In this document: one piece after another, positions 24,494 through 31,220 of the stretch
Layout: every line of letters begins with the position of its first letter
Position numbering within the stretch: the first letter of the stretch is position 1
NCBI GenBank assembly: GCA_016202645.1
Contig: JACQOF010000098.1
Coordinates: forward strand, 1-62,297
Reading direction: 5' to 3'
DNA: 62,297 bases
Source: a bacterium
Lineage (GTDB): Bacteria; Lindowbacteria; 2-12-FULL-62-27
Translations under genes and position numbers: made by a program
Notes under the pieces: generated by a model
What the model was told of the DNA's origin: nothing
The model's input: the letters and a program-made list of their open reading frames with translations, nothing else
Database searches by the model: none

Positions 24494-24967
24494 TTAACGG
24501 ACGCAGTGGAGGCCGTCGTGTTTCATGGTCATCTCCTCCACCTGACATATTTTTTCGACGCGGCGGGCATGCCGGCCGCCGGCAAAGGGGGTGGCAAGCC
24601 ACAGCGAAAGGATCTCGCGGGCTTTTTCCGATGAAACGACTGCGGCGCCAAGACAGAGGACGTTGGCGTCGTTGTGCTCCCGCGAGGACTTGGCGGTGAC
24701 GGCATCGACGCAGGGTGTGGCGCGGATCCCGGGGACCTTATTCGCCACGATGGCGGATGCGATGCCCGTTGTGTCGACAAGAATCCCGCGTTCGTATTCG
24801 CAGCGCGCGACGCCCTGCGCCACGAGAAACGCGATGTCGGGATAGTCGACGGCGTCCTTCGTGAAAGTCCCGAAATCCTTGATCGAGTGTCCGAGGGCGG
24901 CCAATTGCGCTTTGAGGTCATTTTTGAGCGCCAAGCCACCGTGGTCACAGCCCATCACAAGAAGCAT
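24494..24967 (-). CDS. RpiB/LacAB-like sugar-phosphate isomerase, altered active site
   Basis: The 157-residue protein has the RpiB fold: start MLLVMGCDHGGLALK, then ANKVPGIRA, SREHNDANVL and GGRHARRVEKI. It would interconvert ribose-5-phosphate and ribulose-5-phosphate, or related sugar phosphates. The catalytic cysteine of E. coli RpiB (C66 in ICGTG) is Asp65 here (VDTTG), and the alternative Glu of the M. tuberculosis enzyme is also absent (Ser at that place). The histidines in CDH and REHND are kept. So substrate or chemistry has probably shifted. It sits between two pentamer genes with 1-2 base gaps, a placement seen in sugar-phosphate-type microcompartment loci. Confidence 0.88.
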   Translation of the reverse strand: MLLVMGCDHGGLALKNDLKAQLAALGHSIKDFGTFTKDAVDYPDIAFLVAQGVARCEYERGILVDTTGIASAIVANKVPGIRATPCVDAVTAKSSREHNDANVLCLGAAVVSSEKAREILSLWLATPFAGGRHARRVEKICQVEEMTMKHDGLHCVR

Positions 24968-24969
24968 GG

Positions 24970-25281
24970 TCAGACGGCCGCGAATTCCTGGTCGGATTTT
25001 TTGAAGACGATGGTGCCGTCGCGTTCGATCGAATCGATGATGGCGATGATGGCGGTATCGATCGGCACGTCCTTTTCCGGGACGGCCATCCGCGCGGAAC
25101 TGCCTTCGACGATGAACACAATCTCGCCGGGCCCGGCCTGGACGGCGTCGATCGCCACCAGATGCTTGCCGGAGGGTTTTCCCGCGAGGTCGACCGGCTC
25201 GACGACCAGGAGTTTATACCGCATGATTTTGTCGACCTTGCGCGTCGCCACGACGTTCCCGATCACCCGCGCGATTTGCAT
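24970..25281 (-). CDS. BMC shell pentamer (EutN/CcmL)
   Basis: The 103-residue BMC-P protein opens [18 protein letters not shown] and contains the family core GKHLVAIDAVQAGPGEIVFIV, ending AIIAIIDSIE. It follows PduL by nine bases and precedes the RpiB-like gene by two. GAGGATGTC just before the start provides a ribosome site. It is the first of the three pentamers in the operon and the most canonical. Confidence 0.92.
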   Translation of the reverse strand: MQIARVIGNVVATRKVDKIMRYKLLVVEPVDLAGKPSGKHLVAIDAVQAGPGEIVFIVEGSSARMAVPEKDVPIDTAIIAIIDSIERDGTIVFKKSDQEFAAV

Positions 25282-25290
25282 GACATCCTC

Positions 25291-25974
25291 CTAGAGAATT
25301 TCGGCCAGGTCGCCGTTTGTCACGCCGGCGGCGTTGCCTTCGTCCGTGTCCAGATGAAACTCCATCCGGTAATCCCCGCCCGCCCGGACGATGACGTCCT
25401 CGAAAACGACCGGGCGGTTCCCCCGGGTCCTGATCCGGAGGCGGTCGCCGGTCTTGACGCCGTACCGGGCGGCCTCATCGGAACTGATGTGCAGGTGCCG
25501 CTGGGCGATGATGAGGCCTTCCGTGATCTGGACCAGCCCGCACGGCCCGCGAATTTTGAGCGGCGCGGATCCGGCGAGGTCGCCCGACAGGCGGAGCGGC
25601 GCCATGACGCCGAGCGCCCGGAGATCCGTGACGGCGGCTTCGATCTGGGTCTGCTTGCGCTCCGGACCGAGCACCCGAACATTCATGATCCTACCTTTCG
25701 GGCCGATCAACGTCACGATTTCTTTTGCGGCGAACTGCCCGGGCTGCATGAGGTCGCGGTATCGCGTGAGTTTGTGTCCGCGGCCAAAGAGGGCCTCGAC
25801 GTGGTCCGGCTGAAGATGGAGGTGGCGGCTTGAAATGCCGATCGGCACCACGCGTTTCAAGGTCGATGCTGGCGTTGATTTCTGCGCCGGCGCGGTCAAA
25901 GACGATCGGGCCAAAACGCGGCGGACGACCTGCTCGACGGTCGCGCTGACGGACGGTTCGTCAAGAGCGATCAT
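25291..25974 (-). CDS. pduL: PduL-type phosphate propanoyl/acetyltransferase
   Basis: The 227-residue enzyme moves an acyl group between CoA and phosphate inside microcompartments, regenerating CoA. The two metal-binding segments are clear: GISSRHLHL (H51, H53) and AQRHLHIS (H160, H162), with E85 in AAKEIVTL. Residues 7-23 (PSVSATVEQVVRRVLAR) form an amphipathic helix of encapsulation-peptide type. The start overlaps the EutJ-like stop by ATGA. Together with an acetaldehyde-producing DeoC it implies an acetyl-CoA to acetyl-phosphate branch; the aldehyde dehydrogenase that should link them is not in the window. Confidence 0.93.
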   Translation of the reverse strand: MIALDEPSVSATVEQVVRRVLARSSLTAPAQKSTPASTLKRVVPIGISSRHLHLQPDHVEALFGRGHKLTRYRDLMQPGQFAAKEIVTLIGPKGRIMNVRVLGPERKQTQIEAAVTDLRALGVMAPLRLSGDLAGSAPLKIRGPCGLVQITEGLIIAQRHLHISSDEAARYGVKTGDRLRIRTRGNRPVVFEDVIVRAGGDYRMEFHLDTDEGNAAGVTNGDLAEIL

Positions 25975-26831
25975 CGAGACAATGCCGGAACGGCGGCGCC
26001 ATTGGGATTGGAGGGCGTCTTGATCCCAGCCAGAGCAATTCCAAGCGGCGTAGCGAACAGAGATTCAGATGGAATGGAGACTTTGCGGCCAAGGGATTCT
26101 TCGAAAATTTCCCCGAATCCGGCCAATTGCGGCGTGCCGCCGACCAGGATGATCGGAAGGGACGTATCGATTCCGCGAATGTGAGCCTCGACAATCGACG
26201 CCATTTTTTCGATGACCGGCCGGACGACATTCAAAAACTCGGCGCCGCCCGGAGCGCGCTTGCGCCGCTCGGCCTCATCGTAGGATATCTTGTTCGCTCC
26301 GGCGATCACGAGCGACAGATGCCGGCCGCCGGTCGCTTCGTCGGCCGAGTATTGGACCTTCCCGCCCTGGAGAACGGAAATGCCGGTGGTGCCGCCGCCG
26401 ATGTCGACGACAATGCCATCGGAGAGGCCCAGCGCGAGCGCCGCGGCTGTGGGCTCGTCGATGACGGCGTCGATTTTCAGATCGGCATCCCGGACCACGT
26501 TCACGCTCAGGTCCGGATCGGTGCCGGGCGGATAGCCGGTCGAACAGGTCCGGATTTTCCGGCCCAGCGACTGCTCGGCCTGATCGACCATGCGGCGGAG
26601 AATGCGGCGCGCGCCGACGAAATCGACAACGACGCCGTCCCGGACGACCTCGGCCCATTCGAGATACCCAAGGACGGGTTCGCCCGAATGATTCAACACC
26701 AGAAGGACGACATCGGCGGTCCCAAGATCCACGCCCACGACCGGATCGCCGGAGAAAGACGCGGCGGAATGATCGGGCCGGCGCACGACCTCGGCGACGC
26801 GGGAAAGTCTATCATCGGCACGCTCTGTCAT
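25971..26831 (-). CDS. EutJ-like actin/Hsp70-fold ATPase of the microcompartment operon
   Basis: The 286-residue protein has the ASKHA fold: phosphate-1 loop VVGVDLGTADVVLL (about 30-43), IDEPTAAALALGL, phosphate-2 loop VVDIGGGTTGISV and adenosine loop ILVGGTPQLAGF. It matches EutJ, a putative chaperone in ethanolamine-type loci, and lacks the Hsp70 substrate-binding domain. I chose the ATG at 26831; a longer frame upstream is low-complexity and crosses an AATAGC repeat. It is the first gene of the operon, coupled to pduL. Its exact role is unknown in any system. Confidence 0.85.
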   Translation of the reverse strand: MTERADDRLSRVAEVVRRPDHSAASFSGDPVVGVDLGTADVVLLVLNHSGEPVLGYLEWAEVVRDGVVVDFVGARRILRRMVDQAEQSLGRKIRTCSTGYPPGTDPDLSVNVVRDADLKIDAVIDEPTAAALALGLSDGIVVDIGGGTTGISVLQGGKVQYSADEATGGRHLSLVIAGANKISYDEAERRKRAPGGAEFLNVVRPVIEKMASIVEAHIRGIDTSLPIILVGGTPQLAGFGEIFEESLGRKVSIPSESLFATPLGIALAGIKTPSNPNGAAVPALSR

Positions 26832-26878
26832 GGTTTCTTGTAGCATAGGGTGATTTGGGCGATCAAGATGCCCGGGCG

Positions 26879-26938
26879 CTGTTGGCTGTTTGCTGTTCGC
26901 TATTGGGCTAATAGCTATTAGCAAACAGCCAATAGCGA
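26879..26938. repeat. AATAGC-type short-word repeat
   Basis: GCTGTTGGCTGTTTGC and TTAGCAAACAGCC words form an imperfect hairpin between the transglycosylase stop and the EutJ-like gene. It may separate the two transcription units. Confidence 0.8.
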
Positions 26939-26941
26939 AGT

Positions 26942-27589
26942 TCAGTAATTCGTGAGGAGAAAGCGGCCGGAGGAAAGTTCGACGATGTAGACGGAGCCGG
27001 TCTGGAAGCGGCTGGTGATGTCCATCACGCTGTTGACATAGGCTTTGGTCTCGGGGAAATCGGGGATGGCGCCGCCTGCGCGGACGACAGCCTCCGGGCC
27101 GGCGTTGTAGCCGGCCAGGGCGAGATCGACGCGGCCCTTGAAGCGGCTCATCATCATCGCGAGGTACCGGCATCCGGCTTCGATGTTGACTTCCGGCTCC
27201 GTCAAATCCCCGAGAATGCCGATGTCCTGGGCGGTTGCGGGCATCACCTGCATCAGTCCGACGGCGCCTTTGTGGGAAACGGCTTTCGGATTAAAGGCGG
27301 ATTCGACCTGGATCACAGCCTTGACGAGATGTTCCGGCAGATTATAGGTGCGGGCGAACTTGCGGATGAGACCGATGTAAAGCGCCACCCGTTCGCGGTC
27401 AGCGACGAACCCGCCGATGCCCTCCTCGGCCGTGGGATCGCCGATCAGGCGCTTGGCGGATGCGTTCGCCGGCACGTCCGAAAGGACCACGCGGCCTTCC
27501 TTGTCCCGAAACAGATAGACGCCGGCCTGAGCGTTGACGCACGTCGAAAGTACGACGCACATCGCCGAAAGAGCGACCCCCCACCGCAT
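26942..27589 (-). CDS. Soluble lytic murein transglycosylase (SLT domain)
   Basis: The 215-residue exported protein cleaves peptidoglycan glycan strands. A signal peptide (1-21) is followed by a DUF4124-like segment (VYLFRDKEGRVVLSDVP) and the SLT domain with catalytic E96 in IQVESAFNP, GLMQVMPATA, NIEAGCRYLA and ALAGYNAGPEAV. There is no lipobox, so it is periplasmic or secreted. It lies four bases after the barrel-TPR gene and is probably co-transcribed with it. Confidence 0.9.
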   Translation of the reverse strand: MRWGVALSAMCVVLSTCVNAQAGVYLFRDKEGRVVLSDVPANASAKRLIGDPTAEEGIGGFVADRERVALYIGLIRKFARTYNLPEHLVKAVIQVESAFNPKAVSHKGAVGLMQVMPATAQDIGILGDLTEPEVNIEAGCRYLAMMMSRFKGRVDLALAGYNAGPEAVVRAGGAIPDFPETKAYVNSVMDITSRFQTGSVYIVELSSGRFLLTNY

Positions 27590-27593
27590 GAGG

Positions 27594-29018
27594 TTATTCC
27601 GCGCCGAGGGCCTTGAGGTTGTCCCGGGCGAGCGTGTTGGACGGATCGATCTGGAGGACTTTCTGCCACTCGCCGATCGCCGAGGCCTGGTCGCCGAGGT
27701 AATAGTAGGTGTAGCCGAGATAGAGGTGGCTGTCGGGGTCCGACGCGTTCAGCCGCACGGCTTCCTTGTAGGAAGACTTGGCGTCGGCGTATTTCTTCAT
27801 TTGAAAGTAGGTCGTGGCGAGATTGTAGTGAAGGGTCGGGTCGGTGCTCTTGAGCTTGACCGCGCCCTCGTAATGCGCGGCGGCGGAGACGAAATCCCCG
27901 CGGCCAAACGACGCCTGGGCGTCCGCCACGCGCGTCGCGACCTGTTCGTCGACCGAAGGTTTCGCCGGCTCCGGCGGCTTGTAGGGCTGGGGCGTTTCAT
28001 ACTTGGCCGGCGGCTCGTAGTAAGGCTCATCTTTTTTCTGCGGAGCTTTAGTCGTCGAAGGCGTCGTCGCGCCCGTCGGCGCCGGCGTGGTCGTCTTGCC
28101 CGCCGTCTCCGTCGGTTTCCAGCGCGTCGAGGACGCCTCGGTCGTGGACGTATATTGTTCGAACGTCCCCCACATCCAGTCCATGCCGACCTTCAGGAGA
28201 AAATCGGGACTGCCGCCGCCGAGACCAATGCCGAGGCCGCCGTCGAGATAGAACCGGTCGGTGAAACCATATCGGGCGCCCACATTGAAAGCGAAGGGAC
28301 CCTTGGTCGAGACGCCGCCGGAATTTTTGTAAGTCGCTGTCGCGCCGGCCAATTCAAAAATGCCGACGAAGTTGTCGGAATAGGGATAGACGTAGCCGAT
28401 GCCGTAGTCGAAAATGGTATTATATTTTACGCTCGAGGCGAGCGTGCCGCCGAGGTCCGGGTCGCCGCCCTTGATGAGAAGGCCCAGATTGAGATTGAGA
28501 GTGCCGGCGCCGAGCTGGGGGCTGTAGGCGAATTTAAGACCGAAATCAAAACTGTCCAGGCTGTAGTAGAGCTGGTTGTCTCCGGCGAAGGCCAGAGTGG
28601 CGATGCCGGCGGCGTCCTGCCAGAAGTTCCATTTGCCAAGCAGGCGGAGGCGCTGGAGGCCCGAGCCGTCGAGGTGGCGTGTCGTGACGCCTGCAACGGT
28701 GACCTGGGTGCCGTCGTCGGACTCAAAGCCGAGATCTCCGCCGACTTCCCAGTTGTCGGCCAGGCCGTAGCGGATTTCAACCGGAAGACGGATGGAATCG
28801 ACCTGAAGTTTAACGGAAGTGCCGCCGGCGCCCACGGAAGCGGTGACCGGTTCGGCGCCGCTGCCGAATTCGAGGTAAGACTTGACGTTCCAAGCGCCGC
28901 GGCTCAGCGTGGACGCCGATTCGAGGAACATGCCATCCAAGGTCTTGGACAGCGTTTCCGCAGGATAGCAGAACATCAAAACGGCCCCCAAAACCCCCCG
29001 GCCCGCCAAGCGCATCAT
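27594..29018 (-). CDS. Outer-membrane-barrel-like protein with C-terminal TPRs
   Basis: The 474-residue protein has a signal peptide (hydrophobic about 5-24), then ~270 residues of alternating beta strands typical of a transporter-like outer-membrane barrel (KSYLEFGSGAEPV, EIRYGLADNWEVGGDLGFES, NVGARYGFTDRFYLDGG). A Pro/Thr-rich linker and about three TPR units follow (LHYNLATTYFQMKKYADAKS, SHLYLGYTYYYLGDQASAI). I start at the ATG at 29018, where two ATGs follow GAGGAGAGG, rather than further upstream. A barrel with periplasmic TPRs could organise envelope partners. It leads an operon with the transglycosylase and has its own promoter at 29081-29110. Confidence 0.8.
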   Translation of the reverse strand: MMRLAGRGVLGAVLMFCYPAETLSKTLDGMFLESASTLSRGAWNVKSYLEFGSGAEPVTASVGAGGTSVKLQVDSIRLPVEIRYGLADNWEVGGDLGFESDDGTQVTVAGVTTRHLDGSGLQRLRLLGKWNFWQDAAGIATLAFAGDNQLYYSLDSFDFGLKFAYSPQLGAGTLNLNLGLLIKGGDPDLGGTLASSVKYNTIFDYGIGYVYPYSDNFVGIFELAGATATYKNSGGVSTKGPFAFNVGARYGFTDRFYLDGGLGIGLGGGSPDFLLKVGMDWMWGTFEQYTSTTEASSTRWKPTETAGKTTTPAPTGATTPSTTKAPQKKDEPYYEPPAKYETPQPYKPPEPAKPSVDEQVATRVADAQASFGRGDFVSAAAHYEGAVKLKSTDPTLHYNLATTYFQMKKYADAKSSYKEAVRLNASDPDSHLYLGYTYYYLGDQASAIGEWQKVLQIDPSNTLARDNLKALGAE

Positions 29019-29080
29019 CTGGTTCCTCTCCTCTTCACCGGTCAAAGCGCCGCACCCGCGGCGCGGATGGGTAATTGCGC

Positions 29081-29110
29081 ATCGTAGTCTACAGTTCGGC
29101 ACAAAGTCAA
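29081..29110 (-). promoter_or_regulatory. Sigma-70-like promoter of the barrel-TPR gene
   Basis: On the minus strand TTGACT (29110-29105), 18 bases, then TACGAT (29086-29081); the leader would be about 56 nt. Confidence 0.5.
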
Positions 29111-29274
29111 GTTTCCATGAGACCTGAACAGAACTTCCCCACACCCTGAATAAACGGTGCAGGCAAACTCCCCCTCCCGATTGAAACCGAAAAAATCGAA
29201 AAATATTTGAAAAAAGTTGGAAGACCCGGAGAATAAGACCGGGGCGAAGGGGCGAAGGGGGGCGAAGTACGAAG

Positions 29275-29364
29275 GGGGTCAGACTTAGGTTTATAGGTTT
29301 ATTTACAAGGTGGGAAATCATTGTCATGCGTTAAAAATAAACCTATAAACCTAAGTCTGACCCC
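29275..29364. mobile_element. 90-bp hairpin element with GGGGTCAGAC tips (non-autonomous RAYT-type)
   Basis: A perfect 30-bp inverted repeat (29275-29304 and 29335-29364) encloses a 30-base loop. The tips read GGGGTCAGAC, the same ten bases as the tips of the RAYT element at 418-1439, while the inner arms differ. No coding capacity. Confidence 0.8.
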
Positions 29365-29410
29365 GGCAGCCCCGGCAGCCCCCGGCGGTCCCCAGCCGGC
29401 AGCCAGTTGA

Positions 29411-29452
29411 CTTTCTCCCTATCTCCCTATCTCCCTTTCTCCCTTTCTCCCT
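29411..29452. repeat. CTCCCTAT/CTCCCTTT word repeat at the end of mltG
   Basis: Five to six CTCCC words overlap the last dozen codons of mltG and supply its stop codon. Same family as 2167-2208. Confidence 0.8.
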
Positions 29453-30402
29453 GACATTTTCCGGACCTGCGCCTTCGCCCGGTTATGCGCCGCGAGGGTT
29501 TCCGAAAAAATGTGCCGGCCATCGCCCCGGGCGACGAAAAAAAGGGCGCGGGTTTCGGCCGGCGCGAGGACCGAGCGGATCGCCGCAAGGCCCGGGTTGG
29601 CGACCGGACCCGGCGGGAGACCGGCGCGGCGGTAGGTGTTGTAGGGGGAATCAACGGCGATATCTTTCTGGGACAGCGCCATTTTTTTCCGGCCGAGCGC
29701 GTACTCGACCGTGGGGCAGGATTCGAGGGGCATGCGGCGTTTGAGGCGGTTCAAGAAAACGCCGGCGATGAGGGCGCGTTCCTCGTCCATCCGCGCTTCG
29801 CGTTCAACCAGGGACGCCAGCGTCACCACGGCGTGCGCGGTGTCGGATTCGAGAAGGCCGCCGGTTTTTTCACGGAAGCGGCGGACGAACACCCGCAAAA
29901 TCTCATCCTCCTTCATGCCTTTTGAAAAAAAGTAGGTTTCCGGAAAAAGGTAGCCTTCCAGTCCCGGCGCGTCGAACCCGAGAAGTTCCCGTGCAAAGGC
30001 GGGGTCGTGGATGAGATCCAGCAGACGGTCACGGTCGGCCAGTCCCGATTCGGCCAGAAGCGTCACGATGTCCGTCGCCCAGATGCCTTCCGCCACCGTC
30101 AGCCGGTACAGATGGACTTTGCCGGAAAGCAATTTTTGGGTGAGACTGCGGATCGAGTCCTTCGAAAGCTGGTACTCGCCGGCCTGAAGGCGGCGGCTGG
30201 CGCCGGTGAGGACGACATGAGCCTTGAACAACATCCCCGAGCCCGCCTGCCCGCCGAAGAACCGTCCTGTGATGACGGACAGCCCCGCGCCCGGCGGGAT
30301 CTCGACCAGCCCGTCGTGCAGCACCGCCAGAGGCCTGCTGATCGCATAAAAGAATGCGGCAATAAGGGCAGCGACAATTCCGAGAACGGTGGCGGTTCTC
30401 AT
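29419..30402 (-). CDS. mltG: Endolytic murein transglycosylase MltG (YceG)
   Basis: The 327-residue inner-membrane enzyme cuts nascent glycan strands and sets their length. It has one N-terminal membrane helix (about 5-22), a LysM-like segment and the YceG domain with GLEGYLFPETYFF, the catalytic-Glu segment LASLVEREAR, and the end motif DSPYNTYRRAGLPPGPVANPG. The last residues after VRKMSG (RKGEREIGR) and the TAG stop come from the CTCCC word repeat, so the native C-terminus has been replaced. It follows ruvX, the usual neighbour, with a palindromic repeat filling the 152-bp gap. Confidence 0.93.
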   Translation of the reverse strand: MRTATVLGIVAALIAAFFYAISRPLAVLHDGLVEIPPGAGLSVITGRFFGGQAGSGMLFKAHVVLTGASRRLQAGEYQLSKDSIRSLTQKLLSGKVHLYRLTVAEGIWATDIVTLLAESGLADRDRLLDLIHDPAFARELLGFDAPGLEGYLFPETYFFSKGMKEDEILRVFVRRFREKTGGLLESDTAHAVVTLASLVEREARMDEERALIAGVFLNRLKRRMPLESCPTVEYALGRKKMALSQKDIAVDSPYNTYRRAGLPPGPVANPGLAAIRSVLAPAETRALFFVARGDGRHIFSETLAAHNRAKAQVRKMSGRKGEREIGR

Positions 30403-30404
30403 TC

Positions 30405-30557
30405 TAGTGTACTGTGTCCAACGATTCCTGCCTTATGCGCCGCCCGTCACCCCCGCGAAAGCGGGGGTCCAGGCACATGCTTCCGGCTCGGCAACCGCCT
30501 GGATTCCCGCTTTCGCGGGAATGACGAATGTAGAGCAACTTCCGGGAGAGTACACTA
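30405..30557. repeat. Compound palindromic element between ruvX and mltG
   Basis: Inner hairpins CCCCCGCGAAAGCGGGGG (30450-30467) and TTCCCGCTTTCGCGGGAA (30503-30520) lie in inverted orientation with GTCC(A)GG flanks. An outer 9-bp inverted pair, TAGTGTACT (30405-30413) and AGTACACTA (30549-30557), bounds the unit. Its right end supplies the stop codon of ruvX. Confidence 0.75.
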
Positions 30558-30977
30558 TCCATCTGAGGAATGACGGCTGTCCAAGACCGCCCGGAGGAGC
30601 AGGGTTGCGGCGCCGGCATCGACCCGGCCGCGCCGTTTTTTGGCCGACATCCCCGCCTCCATCATCGGGGCTTCGGCCAGTTTGGTTGTATAGCTCTCAT
30701 CGGAAAACGTCACCGGCACGGACACGGCGGCGCGAAGCTTCTCCGCGAACGCGCGGACGACTTCGCTCATGCGGGAATCGTCCCCGTGCCGTCCCAGCGG
30801 AAGTCCCAGAACGATCTCGCGGACCTCCCGCTCGGCGGCGATCCGCGCGATTTTGTCGACGCCATCCGCCTCGGACCGCACGGCAAGCGACGCCAGGGGC
30901 AGGGCAATTTTCTCGGCGCGGTCGGTCACGGCGACGCCGATTCGTTTGGTGCCGAAGTCAACGGCCATGAGGGTCAT
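30555..30977 (-). CDS. ruvX: Putative Holliday-junction resolvase RuvX (YqgF)
   Basis: The 140-residue RNase H-fold protein has the YqgF signature: MAVDFGTKRIGVAVTD at the start, VREIVLGLPLGRHGD in the middle and DESYTTKLAE, then KKRRGRVDAGAATLLL near the end with the last catalytic Asp. It acts in resolving recombination intermediates or rRNA processing. I chose the ATG at 30977; an ATG nine bases later is possible, and the longer frame upstream is only TATCGGAG repeat. The final stop comes from the palindromic element between it and mltG. Confidence 0.92.
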   Translation of the reverse strand: MTLMAVDFGTKRIGVAVTDRAEKIALPLASLAVRSEADGVDKIARIAAEREVREIVLGLPLGRHGDDSRMSEVVRAFAEKLRAAVSVPVTFSDESYTTKLAEAPMMEAGMSAKKRRGRVDAGAATLLLRAVLDSRHSSDG

Positions 30978-30986
30978 TGTCTGGAA

Positions 30987-31084
30987 GTATCGGAGTATCG
31001 GTGTATCGGAGTATCGGAGATACAGCCGCTCTGAATCGTCATATTTTTTTCTCCGACACACCCACACTCCGATCCGCCGATACT
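30987..31084. repeat. TATCGGAG word repeat forming a hairpin
   Basis: GTATCGGAGTATCGG words (30987-31022) face CTCCGACACACCCACACTCC and following words (31050-31084) across ~28 bases. Sister of 22773-22848; it separates tRNA-Tyr from ruvX. Confidence 0.8.
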
Positions 31085-31091
31085 TTCAAAC

Positions 31092-31174
31092 TGGGGAGGG
31101 GAGGATTCGAACCTCCGTAGCCGTGAGGCGGCAGATTTACAGTCTGCTCTCGTTGTCCACTGGAGCACCTCCCC
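31092..31174 (-). tRNA. tRNA-Tyr (anticodon GTA)
   Basis: The minus strand gives an 83-nt class II tRNA: acceptor GGGGAGG with CCTCCCC, anticodon arm GCAGACTGTAAATCTGC (GTA), a long variable arm (CGCCTCACGGCTAC region) and T arm GGTTCGAATCC. Discriminator A, no encoded CCA. Confidence 0.93.
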
Positions 31175-31220
31175 GAGAAGACCGACAGGACAATAACCCA
31201 GAGGCGGGGGACTTTCAAGT

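Noticed and set aside
26832-27173. N-terminal extension of the EutJ-like protein
   Set aside because: The upstream frame is Arg/Pro-rich, crosses a word repeat and overlaps the transglycosylase gene; family alignment supports the ATG at 26831.
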